This document shows, piece by piece, positions 1-8,522 of a stretch of 64,000 bases of DNA (position 1 is its first letter; each line of letters begins with the position of its first letter). Under the pieces are notes generated by a model. The model worked only from the letters and a program-made list of their open reading frames with translations, searched no databases and had not been told where the DNA came from. The DNA is from Pseudomonadales bacterium (GTDB lineage: Bacteria > Pseudomonadota > Gammaproteobacteria > Pseudomonadales > Azotimanducaceae). The translations under genes were made by a program, and so were the position numbers. The stretch covers positions 1 through 64,000 of the forward strand of contig JACKNX010000019.1 of NCBI GenBank assembly GCA_024234635.1, written 5' to 3'.

Positions 1-120
1 TTTACAGGAGAAGGTCACGAGGTGCTCGTGGGGACCGCGTTGGACTTCACGCGCAGAAAGCCGTATTCGAGACGCCCGAAGCGCAAGTGGTCCTGGAGCT
101 TGCTCAGCACGTATCAGGGT
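1..120 (+). other. Possible 3' end of a coding region entering from the left edge
   Basis: One frame (from base 3) reads protein-like sequence to a TAG at about 118-120, ending in residues such as VFETPEAQVVLELAQHVSG. The adjacent frame (from base 1) also looks protein-like at its beginning (FTGEGHEVLVGTALDF). This could be the end of a real upstream gene, perhaps with a frameshift. No family is recognised, and too little is visible to decide. Confidence 0.25.
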
Positions 121-238
121 AGTGCCGAGTCGAGACGCTGCAGTTCTTCTCCCGGACTCGGCAGATGCTGCTCGGTGACCAATAGCTGCAGTGAAGTGGC
201 GTCCCTCGACAGCGCGCCGTCATACGCTGCGCAAAACG

Positions 239-694
239 CTAGCGCGAATTGAACATGTCGGTGGCATAGCGCCACTTGCCGTCCGCGCCCTTGTGCCACA
301 CCACCTGGTAGTTATCGCTACCAGGTGACAGTGAGCCGTCCTCGGCCACGTTCTGGTAGGTCGAGTTGCCGATCTCGACTGCATAGTTGTCGCCCAGCGA
401 CCTGACTTCCTCGACGGTGAGGGTCAGATCCTTCAAAACGGAAAACAAGCCAGCCAGCGTCTGTGTGATCGCTGCGCGCCCCGCCACGGGCGGAGCCCCG
501 GGTGGGATGAGCACTGCATCCAGTTCGTAGAACAAACCCAGGCGCTCGGCATCGTTGGCGTTGTAGGTAGCCGCCCACTGGTTCTCGAGCACTTGAATGG
601 CAGACTTCAGCGATGCATCGTCTGCCTTTGCCGCCGATACGCAGGCTATCAGCGCAGCCAATATCAGGCTTTGAGTCGTCTTCAGCGTTTTCAT
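239..694 (-). CDS. Secreted SnoaL/DUF4440-like protein
   Basis: A 151-residue protein. Residues 1-24 form a Sec signal peptide (basic start, hydrophobic core, cleavage near AKA-D). The rest resembles the NTF2-like SnoaL/DUF4440 fold: an N-terminal helix with ENQWAATYNANDAERLGLFY, a loop with DAVLIPPGAPPVAGRAAI, and beta strands ending in WHKGADGKWRYATDMFN. Such proteins are small binding or isomerase-like domains, usually with no known substrate. A purine-rich GGGGAGAGAG tract lies just upstream of the ATG. It stands alone. A second member of the fold, a lipoprotein, lies at 39559-40041. Confidence 0.75.
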   Translation of the reverse strand: MKTLKTTQSLILAALIACVSAAKADDASLKSAIQVLENQWAATYNANDAERLGLFYELDAVLIPPGAPPVAGRAAITQTLAGLFSVLKDLTLTVEEVRSLGDNYAVEIGNSTYQNVAEDGSLSPGSDNYQVVWHKGADGKWRYATDMFNSR

Positions 695-1140
695 TGCTCT
701 CTCCCCGCCAGTCGTATTGGAAACAGCCGCGTCACCATTCTCGGCTATGCCACAGCCGCCACATGCCCCTCATGGTGAGCCACGAAAATATGTCACGGCG
801 GCCCGACAACCGCCAGCATCTGACAGCCGGGCCGGAAATGCCCTTTGTCGGTAGGATGCGGCACGCGGTTTCCGCGAGATCAGCCAACACGCCCGAAAGA
901 ATCCGTTTTCCAACCTGGATGCCCGATCCTACCTGCCAACGTGCTCGAGGTTGCGCAGTTCCGCGACGCGACGTGTCGATGATCTGCTGGCTACCGATCC
1001 CGCAATCAAGGCCGCGAAGGTTGCCCAGTCGCGGCCGGAATGCTGGCGAGATCGTTCACCCAATCGAGCTGCGAACCGCACCAGATCTGTAGCGCGGGCC
1101 GCAATGCGCTCGCCTGGCGGGCCGTGCTGAGTCTGAGCGA
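695..1140. other. Gene-poor stretch before the decayed transposase
   Basis: No reading frame here looks coding on either strand. Open frames exist, but their translations are arginine- and proline-rich and carry no recognisable motif. Together with the transposase debris that follows, this is probably decayed accessory DNA. Confidence 0.5.
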
Positions 1141-1390
1141 ACAGACGCTCGGTACCTCAGCATCGCCGCCCCAGAGGGAGGTACCGCACACACCGCAAAA
1201 TACCAGAACACGCCGCCACCCAAGCCTTTCACCATCGACCGCAACGGCTTCTCCCTCAATACCGCAGTCGCCTGCGGAGCCCGTCAGCGCGAAAAATTCG
1301 AGCGGGTCTGCCGCTATGTCACTCGCCCAGCCAGCCCACCGCCCCTCTCTCCTGGGCTGACCGCCTCAAGCGGGTGAGCACCCATTGACG
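1141..1390 (+). pseudogene. Degenerate IS91-family (Y2-type) transposase fragment
   Basis: One frame reads DRNGFSLNTAVACGARQ followed by EKFERVCRYVTRPAS (about 1237-1335). This matches the conserved block of IS91/ISCR transposases (GFSLHA...ERLERLCRYxxRPA). After a shift of one frame, LSWADRLKRV follows (about 1348-1377). In intact members that block sits further downstream, just before the C-terminal zinc-binding segment. The two blocks are therefore joined by a deletion plus frameshift, and stops follow immediately. No start codon, no N-terminal part and no clear element ends are visible. It is a dead remnant showing that the region between the SnoaL and phoD genes received mobile DNA. Confidence 0.72.
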
Positions 1391-1714
1391 GGAAGGTTGA
1401 TGCGGGACGACATGATCGGTGAGATGTGCGGCGGTATCGACCATGCGCCGAGCAGCGCAGGAAGGGCAGATCCCTCGACAGGGGAAGACGCGGTTATGTG
1501 TGTAAGCAATTGCCGGAGAACGCCTTTAGTTTCGTCCCGAAGGAGGCGACGAATTGCGTGATGCCGGGAAAGTGCATGGCCAGCAGAAGGCGCCGTGTCC
1601 CGTTTTGTAGTACTTCCTTCACCGATTGTTCAGCAAGGATTCATTTGCGGGTAAATCGCCAGTCACGTTGCTATTAGAAGATCTCGTGTCCTTAAACACT
1701 ATCCGGAGCACGGA
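1391..1714. other. Non-coding stretch upstream of phoD-like gene
   Basis: No convincing gene is seen. A frame at 1426-1677 stays open but is rich in arginine and cysteine and has no known motif. The last 60 bases are the leader of the phosphatase gene, with CCGGAG about 9 nt before its ATG. Confidence 0.4.
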
Positions 1715-3247
1715 ATGATACGGGCACGTTCTCACTCATCGTTGTTGGCATCGGCCGCTTTTCTGACGGCAGCCTTCCAGGTCAACGCCGCACCACAGAT
1801 CGAGCAGGGTATTCAGTTCGGCGATGTCGCCAGCGGCAGAGCAATTGTCTGGAGTCGCTCGAGCGAGGCTTCGCGCATGATGGTGCAGTATTCCTATGAC
1901 GCCAGTTTCGCTGACCCGGTGACGGTGCGCGGACCATACGCAACACCGGAATCAGACTTTACGGCAAAGCTCGATCTGACCGGACTGAAACGTGATAGAG
2001 ACGTTTACGTCAAGGTCTGGTTTGAAGGGCTTACCAACGCGCGTGAGAAAAGCGAAGTTGTATCGGGCAAGTTCCATAGCGTTGGCAGACACGAGGATAT
2101 TCACTTCGTGTGGGGCGGCGATACCGCTGGCCAGGGCTGGGGTATCAACGAAGCGTTTGGTGGTATGAAGATCTATGAAACGATGCGCCAGGAAGAACCG
2201 CAGTTCTTCATTCACAGTGGCGACAACATCTATGCGGACGGGCCAATTCCATTGACGGCCAACGCGCCGGAAAGCGGCGCGCCCTGGGTGAACCTGGTTA
2301 CGCCCGAGGTGAGCAAAGTTGCCGAGGAACTCAACGAATTTCGTGGCCGCTATCGCTACAATCTCATGGACGAGAACCTTCGTCGCTTCAATGCCGAGGT
2401 CGCTGGCATCCCGCAGTGGGACGACCATGAGGTCGTGAACAACTGGTCCGATGCAAAGAGCCTCGACAACGATCCTCGCTATACGGAGAAGAACGTTCCC
2501 CTTCTGGTATCCAGGGCAACTCAGGCGTTCCTGGAATATGCGCCGATTCGACCGCATGGCGCGGAGGAGTCAGAGCGTGTCTATCGCAAACTGTCCTACG
2601 AAGATTTGCTGGAAGTCTACGTTCTCGACATGCGCAGCTATCGAGGCCCGAATACCGACAATCTGCAGACGGAGGAGAGCGCTGAAACGGCATTCCTGGG
2701 GAACGAGCAGATTTCCTGGCTGCTCAGTCAGCTGGCAAACTCGAAGGCCACGTGGAAGGTCATAGCCGCCGATATGCCTGTTGGGCTGAATGTTGGCGAC
2801 GGATCGCTCTGGGAGGCCATTGCCAATGGCAACGATGGCCGTCCACTCGGCCGCGAACTGGAATTTGCTCGACTTCTGCGGGGCATAAAAAAGGCGAAAG
2901 TACACAACGTCGTGTGGTTGACCGCTGACGTTCACTACACTGCAGCGCATTTCTACCACCCGCGAAGCGCGGCGTTCAAGAATTTCTTGCCGTTCTGGGA
3001 GTTTGTTGCCGGTCCGCTGAATGCGGGATCCTTTGGCCCGAATACCAAAGACAAGACGTTCGGTATCGAAGTCGACTTCGAAAAGGGACCATCCACGGAG
3101 GGTTTGCCGGCAAACACGTCGCCGTACGCTGGCCTGCAGTTCTATGGCGCCGTTCACATCAATCGTGGCAACGGGGTGATGCGCGTCGATCTCAAGGACA
3201 TCAATGGGGATGTTGTCTATTCGAATAAACTGACCCCAATCAGGTAG
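1715..3247 (+). CDS. PhoD-like alkaline phosphatase/phosphodiesterase, exported
   Basis: A 510-residue protein of the PhoD metallophosphoesterase family, which hydrolyses phosphate mono- and diesters in the periplasm with a metal cluster. Residues 1-26 are a Sec-like signal (SSLLASAAFLTAAFQVNA). A fibronectin-like N-terminal domain (about 28-122) opens with GIQFGDVASGRAIVWSR. The catalytic part shows WGGDTAGQGW (133-142), FFIHSGDNIYADG (164-176), WDDHEVVNNW (235-244), LDMRSYRG and LTADVHYTAAHFYHP near the C-terminus. These are the metal ligands expected of PhoD. No twin-arginine motif is obvious, unlike many PhoD proteins. It stands alone and converges on the next gene, with a strong hairpin between them. 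A second family member is at 46343-47884. Confidence 0.9.
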   Translation: MIRARSHSSLLASAAFLTAAFQVNAAPQIEQGIQFGDVASGRAIVWSRSSEASRMMVQYSYDASFADPVTVRGPYATPESDFTAKLDLTGLKRDRDVYVKVWFEGLTNAREKSEVVSGKFHSVGRHEDIHFVWGGDTAGQGWGINEAFGGMKIYETMRQEEPQFFIHSGDNIYADGPIPLTANAPESGAPWVNLVTPEVSKVAEELNEFRGRYRYNLMDENLRRFNAEVAGIPQWDDHEVVNNWSDAKSLDNDPRYTEKNVPLLVSRATQAFLEYAPIRPHGAEESERVYRKLSYEDLLEVYVLDMRSYRGPNTDNLQTEESAETAFLGNEQISWLLSQLANSKATWKVIAADMPVGLNVGDGSLWEAIANGNDGRPLGRELEFARLLRGIKKAKVHNVVWLTADVHYTAAHFYHPRSAAFKNFLPFWEFVAGPLNAGSFGPNTKDKTFGIEVDFEKGPSTEGLPANTSPYAGLQFYGAVHINRGNGVMRVDLKDINGDVVYSNKLTPIR

Positions 3248-3266
3248 TTCCGTTGGGGAGATCAAT

Positions 3267-3293
3267 GGGGGGCAGGCGGTCTGCCTGTTCCCC
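3267..3293. terminator. Bidirectional terminator-like hairpin
   Basis: GGGGGGCAGGC pairs with GCCTGTTCCCC around a 5-nt loop (11-bp stem, two G-T pairs). It lies between the convergent phoD-like gene and the hypothetical gene at 3323. There is no long T-tract, so intrinsic termination may be weak. Confidence 0.5.
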
Positions 3294-3322
3294 TTCTCGA
3301 ACCGGACTTCATACTGATGTTG

Positions 3323-3724
3323 TCATCCATCGACTTCCTTGCTGCCACGCTCCATCGCCGCCTCGAACCAGATGGTGCGCGCCGCTTGCCGGATGATGCC
3401 GGAACGCGCAACGGTATCCTCGTCAAAGGTCCACACGTCCAGGCTGTGTTCCTCCTGGCCATCCACCTTTGCGGTGTATTCGGCAATCAGCGTGCGTTCG
3501 CCGAGGTACAGCCAGCCACTGGCCGTGTCGCCAGCGAGCGGGAAGCGACCAAAGCCCACGGCAGCGCCTGCAACGATGTGCCTGGTACCGTCCTCGTAGT
3601 GAATGACCACGTCATTGCCGCGCGCTTCGAAGCGGATTTCGGACGACAGCGCGCCCTTGTGGCCATCGCTGGTGTACCAGATGCCGAACTCGGCGAAGCT
3701 GCCGAGGAACTGTTCAGGTTGCAT
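3323..3724 (-). CDS. Hypothetical protein, lipocalin-like
   Basis: A 133-residue protein without a signal peptide. It starts MQPEQFLGSFAEFGIWYTSDG and alternates short beta strands (EIRFEARGNDVVIHYED, WLYLGERTLIAEYTAKVDG, EHSLDVWTFDEDTVARSG). The pattern suggests a small beta-barrel or lipocalin-like fold, with no recognised family. It lies 45 bp downstream of prpF on the same strand and could be the last gene of the acnD-prpF unit. No good Shine-Dalgarno is seen before its only ATG. Confidence 0.6.
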   Translation of the reverse strand: MQPEQFLGSFAEFGIWYTSDGHKGALSSEIRFEARGNDVVIHYEDGTRHIVAGAAVGFGRFPLAGDTASGWLYLGERTLIAEYTAKVDGQEEHSLDVWTFDEDTVARSGIIRQAARTIWFEAAMERGSKEVDG

Positions 3725-3769
3725 GCGTGAGATGAGATGGGGCGGCGACTGACAACCACCCCAACGGGA

Positions 3770-4951
3770 TCAGAAACAATCGCCAGGCACGCGCACGTGA
3801 CCTTCCATGAGTATCCGTGCGCTGCGGCTCATGCTGGCTTTCGTCACCACCCACTCGCCGTTCTGTTGCGCGGCCTGGGCGCCCACACGCAGCGTCCCGG
3901 ACGGGTGGCCGAAGCGGACGGCGCTGCGCTCGCCACCACCGGCGGCCAGGTTGACCAGCGTGCCGGGGATGGCGGCGGCGGTGCCAATGGCAACCGCTGC
4001 TGTGCCCATCATGGCGTGATGCAGCTTGCCCATGGACAGGGCGCGTACCAGCAGATCGATGTCATCCGCGTTCACGGCCTTGCCGCTGGAGGCGGTGTAA
4101 CTCGCTGGCGGCGCCACAAAGGCTACCTTCGGCGTGTGCTGCCGCCCGGCCGCTTCCGCCACGGACTTGATCAACCCCATCCGGATGGCGCCGTGTGCGC
4201 GGATGGTTTCGAATATTGCCAGCGCGCGGTCGTCGTTGTTGATGTCCGTCTGCAGTTCCGTGCCGGCGTAGCCGATCGCATCGGCGTTGACGAAGATGGT
4301 CGGAATACCGGCATTGATCATCGTCGCCTTCAGCGTTCCCACGCCGGGCACTTCCAGGTCGTCCACCACGTTGCCGGTGGGAAACATGGAACCGCCGGTC
4401 TCGTCCGCCGGGTCCACGAAGTCCAGTTGCACCTCGGCGGCCGGGAAGGTCACGCCGTCCAGCTCGAAGTCCCCGGTTTCCTGGGGCTCGCCGTCCGTCA
4501 TCGGTACGTGCGCGATGATGGTCTTGCTGATGTTCACCTGCCAGATACGCACCACGGCGGTGCCGTTGTCCGGCACACGCGATCTGTCCACCAGGCCGCT
4601 GGCAATGGCAAACGGGCCGACGGCGGCGCTCAGATTTCCGCAGTTGCCGCTCCAGTCCACGAACGGCTGGTCGATCGAAACCTGGCCGAACAGGTAATCC
4701 ACATCGTGATCGGGTTTGTCACTCGACGAGAGGATCACCGTCTTGCTGGTGCTGCTGGTGGCACCACCCATGCCGTCGGTCTGCTTGCCGTACGGATCAG
4801 GGCTGCCGATTACCCGCAGCAGCAGTCGGTCACGGGCCTCGCCCGGAACGCGCGCGCGCTCGGGCAGATCGTTCAGGCGGAAGAACACGCCTTTGCTGGT
4901 GCCGCCGCGGATGTAGGTGGCGGGAATGCGGACCTGGGGTACGTGTGCCAT
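3770..4951 (-). CDS. prpF: 2-methylaconitate cis-trans isomerase PrpF
   Basis: A 393-residue PrpF-family isomerase. In the AcnD-dependent methylcitrate cycle AcnD makes an unusual methylaconitate isomer and PrpF converts it to the form that is rehydrated to 2-methylisocitrate. The sequence shows the expected IPATYIRGGTSKGVFF start, NCGNLSAAVGPFAI, the substrate-loop MFPTGN and KLHHAMMGTAAVAIGTA. A longer open frame runs upstream into acnD. ATG 4951 is chosen because the family N-terminus (MAHVPQVRIPATY) begins there, 4 nt after the acnD stop. The tight spacing implies co-transcription and coupling with acnD. Confidence 0.93.
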   Translation of the reverse strand: MAHVPQVRIPATYIRGGTSKGVFFRLNDLPERARVPGEARDRLLLRVIGSPDPYGKQTDGMGGATSSTSKTVILSSSDKPDHDVDYLFGQVSIDQPFVDWSGNCGNLSAAVGPFAIASGLVDRSRVPDNGTAVVRIWQVNISKTIIAHVPMTDGEPQETGDFELDGVTFPAAEVQLDFVDPADETGGSMFPTGNVVDDLEVPGVGTLKATMINAGIPTIFVNADAIGYAGTELQTDINNDDRALAIFETIRAHGAIRMGLIKSVAEAAGRQHTPKVAFVAPPASYTASSGKAVNADDIDLLVRALSMGKLHHAMMGTAAVAIGTAAAIPGTLVNLAAGGGERSAVRFGHPSGTLRVGAQAAQQNGEWVVTKASMSRSARILMEGHVRVPGDCF

Positions 4952-4955
4952 GGTG

Positions 4956-7553
4956 TCAGCCTGCCGATGCGGATGATTCGAGGAAGTCCTGGGCGAAGCG
5001 CTGCAACACGCCGCCCGCTGCATAGATGGAGACCTCTTCCGCGGTATCCAGCCGGCACGTGACAGGCACGCGCACGGATTCACCATTGCGGCGGTGAATG
5101 ACCACCGTGAGATCGGCGCGCGGTTTCAGTTCGCCCTCGACGTCAAACGTCTCCGTGCCGTCGATGCCGTACGTGTTGCGCGTTTCGCCGGCCTTGAACT
5201 CCAGCGGCAACACCCCCATGCCAATGAGATTGGTGCGGTGAATGCGCTCGAAACCTTCCGCAACGATGGCCTCCACACCGGCCAGGCGTACGCCCTTCGC
5301 GGCCCAGTCGCGGGAGCTGCCCTGGCCATAGTCGGCGCCGGCGATGATGATCAGCGGCTGGCCGCGTTCCATGTAGGTTTCGATGGCTTCCCACATACGC
5401 GTCACCTTGCCTTCCGGCTCGAGGCGCGCCAGCGATCCCTGTTTCACCTTGCCGTTTTCCGTAACCATTTCGTTCAGCAGTTTCGGATTGGCGAACGTCG
5501 CGCGCTGCGCGGTGAGGTGATCGCCGCGGTGCGTGGCGTAGGAATTGAAGTCCTCTTCAGGCAGACCCATCTTCGCCAGGTACTCGCCTGCCGCGCTGCT
5601 CGCGAGGATGGCGTTCGAGGGAGACAGGTGGTCCGTGGTGATGTTGTCACCCAGCACCGCCAGCGGCCGCATGCCTTTCAGCGCGCGCTCACCGGCCAGC
5701 GCGCCTTCCCAGTAAGGCGGGCGACGGATATAGGTGCTCATGGGGCGCCAGTCGTAGAGCGGACTGGTGGCGCTGGTGGTGTCCTTCACCTGGATGAACA
5801 TCGGGTCGTACACCTGACGGAACTGCTGGGGCTTCACGCACTTTGCCACCACGGCGTCGATTTCCTCGTCCGTGGGCCAGATGTCCTTCAGTGTCACCGG
5901 CTTGCCGTTCTGATCCGTGCCGAGGGCATCGCGTTCGATATCCACACGCACGGTGCCGGCGATGGCATAGGCAATCACCAGGGGCGGGCTGGCCAGGAAA
6001 GCCTGCTTGGCGTAGGGGTGGATGCGGCCGTCGAAGTTGCGGTTGCCGGAGAGCACGGCGGTGGCGTACAGATCCCGGTCGATCACTTCTTTCTGTATGG
6101 CCGGGTCCAGCGCTCCGCTCATGCCGTTGCAGGTGGTGCAGGCGAAGGCGACGATGCCGAAGCCGAGCTTTTCCAGCTCCGGCAGCAGTCCGGCTTCACG
6201 CAGGTACAGATCCACGACTTTGGAACCGGGCGCCAGTGACGATTTCACCCACGGCTTGCGGGTGAGCCCGCGGGCATTGGCGTTGCGGGCCAGAAGACCG
6301 GCGGCAATCACGTTGCGCGGGTTGCTGGTGTTGGTGCAACTGGTGATGGCGGCGATGATCACGGCGCCGTCCGGCATGAGGCCGGGCTCTTTCTGCCATT
6401 CCCCCGCGATGCCTTTGGCGGCCAGTTCCGACGTGGCGACGCGCCGGTGGGGATTGGAGGGGCCGGCGACGTTACGCACCACGCTGGAGAGATCAAACGT
6501 GAGCACCCGCTCGTACTCGGCAGTCTTCAGGCTGTCGGACCACAGGCCGGCCACTTTTGCGTAGGTTTCCACCAGTGCCACCTGGCTGTCCTCGCGGCCG
6601 GTGAGGCGAAGGTAGTCAATGGTCTTCTCGTCGATGGAGAACATCGCCGCCGTGGCGCCGAATTCCGGTGTCATGTTGGAAATGGTGGCGCGGTCGCCGA
6701 GCGTCAGATCCGCGGCGCCCTCGCCGTAGAACTCCAGGTACGACGACACCACCCGCTGCTCTCGCAGAAACTCGGTGAGCGCCAGCACGATGTCGGTGGC
6801 GGTGATGCCGGGCTGGCGGCGCCCGGTGAGTTCCACGCCCACGATGTCGGGCAGCCGCATGTACGAGGCACGGCCGAGCATCACGTTTTCGGCTTCCAGG
6901 CCGCCTACGCCCACGGCGATCACACCCAGTGCGTCCACATGCGGTGTGTGGCTGTCCGTGCCCACCAGCGTGTCGGGGAAGGCTACCCCATCCTGTACGT
7001 AGATGACCGGTGACATCTTCTCCAGGTTGATCTGGTGCATGATGCCGTTGCCCGGAGGAATGACCTCCATGTTCTCGAATGCGGTCTTGCACCAGTTGAT
7101 GAAGTGGAAGCGGTCTTCGTTGCGCCGGTCCTCGATGGCCCGGTTCTTCTCGAAGGCATCCTTTTCGAAGCCGCCGTGCTCCACCGCCAGCGAGTGGTCG
7201 ACGATGAGCTGCACCGGGACCACCGGATTCACCAGCGATGGGTCGCCGCCCTTGTCCGCGATGGCGTCACGCAGGCCGGCCAGGTCCACCAGCGCGGTCT
7301 GCCCGAGGATGTCGTGACACACCACCCGGGCTGGGAACCACGGGAAGTCGAGATCACGCTTGCCCTCGATGATCTGCTTCAGACACGCCGTGAGGGTATC
7401 CGGATCGCAGCGGCGAACCAGATTCTCGGCGTGTACGCGTGAGGTGTAGGGCAGCTTCTCGTAGGCGCCGGGGCTGATGTCGTTGACGGCAGCTCGGGTG
7501 TCGAAATAGTCCAGCTGGGTGCCGGGCAGCGGCTTCCGGTATTTCTGGTTCAT
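4956..7553 (-). CDS. acnD: 2-methylcitrate dehydratase AcnD (Fe-S, aconitase family)
   Basis: An 865-residue aconitase-type [4Fe-4S] enzyme, full length for AcnD, which dehydrates 2-methylcitrate during propionyl-CoA breakdown. Visible signatures include VGTDSHTPHVDALGVIAVG, SCTNTSNPRNV and ACTTCNGMSGALDP, which supply the three cluster cysteines, and QGSSRDWAAKGVRLAGVEA in the C-terminal swivel domain. AcnD is told from AcnA by its partner PrpF directly downstream and by the N-terminal form LPGTQLDYFDTRAAV. Usually prpB, prpC and a regulator precede it; here the upstream neighbour is an unrelated methyltransferase, so the rest of the cycle must be elsewhere. Confidence 0.93.
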   Translation of the reverse strand: MNQKYRKPLPGTQLDYFDTRAAVNDISPGAYEKLPYTSRVHAENLVRRCDPDTLTACLKQIIEGKRDLDFPWFPARVVCHDILGQTALVDLAGLRDAIADKGGDPSLVNPVVPVQLIVDHSLAVEHGGFEKDAFEKNRAIEDRRNEDRFHFINWCKTAFENMEVIPPGNGIMHQINLEKMSPVIYVQDGVAFPDTLVGTDSHTPHVDALGVIAVGVGGLEAENVMLGRASYMRLPDIVGVELTGRRQPGITATDIVLALTEFLREQRVVSSYLEFYGEGAADLTLGDRATISNMTPEFGATAAMFSIDEKTIDYLRLTGREDSQVALVETYAKVAGLWSDSLKTAEYERVLTFDLSSVVRNVAGPSNPHRRVATSELAAKGIAGEWQKEPGLMPDGAVIIAAITSCTNTSNPRNVIAAGLLARNANARGLTRKPWVKSSLAPGSKVVDLYLREAGLLPELEKLGFGIVAFACTTCNGMSGALDPAIQKEVIDRDLYATAVLSGNRNFDGRIHPYAKQAFLASPPLVIAYAIAGTVRVDIERDALGTDQNGKPVTLKDIWPTDEEIDAVVAKCVKPQQFRQVYDPMFIQVKDTTSATSPLYDWRPMSTYIRRPPYWEGALAGERALKGMRPLAVLGDNITTDHLSPSNAILASSAAGEYLAKMGLPEEDFNSYATHRGDHLTAQRATFANPKLLNEMVTENGKVKQGSLARLEPEGKVTRMWEAIETYMERGQPLIIIAGADYGQGSSRDWAAKGVRLAGVEAIVAEGFERIHRTNLIGMGVLPLEFKAGETRNTYGIDGTETFDVEGELKPRADLTVVIHRRNGESVRVPVTCRLDTAEEVSIYAAGGVLQRFAQDFLESSASAG

Positions 7554-7638
7554 GAACTCGTCTGTGTTGGAAGGAAAGCGGCCAATTCTACCACTGCTGG
7601 CAACGCTTCCCTGCGTGCGGACCGGACGGCGGCGTCAC

Positions 7639-8298
7639 TTACGGTGCGTTCGCAGGCCGATCCTGGCGCGGCGCCGTGCAGCACATCACCAGCGCGGGTG
7701 GCAGATTGCGCAGTACCGGCGCGCTCACCGAGAAGCCGGCAAAGGTCTTGCGCAGGCGGCGCCGCAGGCGTACCGACCCCGGGGTGGGATAGCTGTTCAC
7801 ATAGGTAAACGTGCGGAACTCGCCGTCGGGGTGCAGTACGCGGGTGACGGCGGTGAAGATATCGTCCAGCTGCCGCTCACTGAACAGGACGAGTGGCAGC
7901 CCTGAAAGGATGCAGTGCACCGTGCCAAGTCCGCGCGCCTGCACGAACCGGTGTACGTCCGCCACATCGCCGAGCTGGAAGTCCAGCTCGGGAAACCGCT
8001 GACACAGGCGGCGATGCAGGGCGGGATCCCGCTCGATGCCCAGGTAGCGGAGGTTCACGCCCGCCTGTCGACGCCTTTCGACTTCCAGGGTGAACGCCCC
8101 GGTCCCGGGGCCGAACTCCACCAGACAGTGATCGCCCGCCAGCGTCAGCCCATCGAACATTGCCGCGCTGAGGTAGCGGGAACTCGGCACGATGGATGCG
8201 ACGCCGGTGGGATCGTCCAGGAACCGGCGGAAGAAGAAGGCGCCGTCCGCGACTGCCTGCAGCAGTGGCTGCGCGGCCGCCTTGCGCGGGGATGTCAT
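7639..8298 (-). CDS. Class I SAM-dependent methyltransferase (phospholipid methyltransferase-like)
   Basis: A 219-residue Rossmann methyltransferase. The N-terminal FFRRFLDDPTGVASIVPSSRYL resembles PmtA-type phospholipid N-methyltransferases and rRNA dimethylase-like proteins. The SAM site VEFGPGTGAFTLEV is followed by YLGIERDPAL (acidic ribose-binding residue) and LSGLPLVLF in the position of the catalytic NPP-like loop. The C-terminus carries a cationic stretch, RLRRRLRKTF, that could touch membrane. The substrate cannot be fixed from sequence. It reads away from the copper receptor gene. Confidence 0.75.
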   Translation of the reverse strand: MTSPRKAAAQPLLQAVADGAFFFRRFLDDPTGVASIVPSSRYLSAAMFDGLTLAGDHCLVEFGPGTGAFTLEVERRRQAGVNLRYLGIERDPALHRRLCQRFPELDFQLGDVADVHRFVQARGLGTVHCILSGLPLVLFSERQLDDIFTAVTRVLHPDGEFRTFTYVNSYPTPGSVRLRRRLRKTFAGFSVSAPVLRNLPPALVMCCTAPRQDRPANAP

Positions 8299-8413
8299 GA
8301 CGCCTCTCCACCGGGTTTGCTTCCGGCCATTCTAGAGAGGCCGATGGGGGGGTTGCACGGGGTGACAGAAATTTAAGTTTCCCCGGCCTGACGGTGCGGC
8401 GATACGGGTAAAC

Positions 8414-8462
8414 CTGCGGGAATCCCGCAGTCCGTCGTGGCGCAACTGCGACAATTTGTCGC
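8414..8462. promoter_or_regulatory. Two perfect palindromes upstream of copper receptor
   Basis: CTGCGGGA-A-TCCCGCAG (8414-8430) and GCGACAA-T-TTGTCGC (8448-8462) lie 18 bp apart, centre to centre about 33 bp, 60-110 bp before the receptor ATG. Both have odd-length perfect arms typical of dimeric repressor sites. Their placement between two divergent genes suggests operators controlling the receptor, perhaps by metal status. No regulator gene is adjacent, so the binder is unknown. Confidence 0.5.
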
Positions 8463-8522
8463 TTCCGTGCGCAAACCGGCGCCGGGATCATTCGCACATC
8501 TGCCGCCAGCCGGAACGATGAC

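Noticed and set aside
1426..1677. An 83-codon plus-strand frame before the phoD-like gene
   Set aside because: It is arginine- and cysteine-rich, lacks a ribosome site and any family pattern, and lies in decayed mobile DNA.
3737..6239. Long plus-strand frames opposite prpF and acnD
   Set aside because: They are low-complexity histidine/arginine-rich shadows in high-GC DNA; the minus strand has full enzyme motifs.
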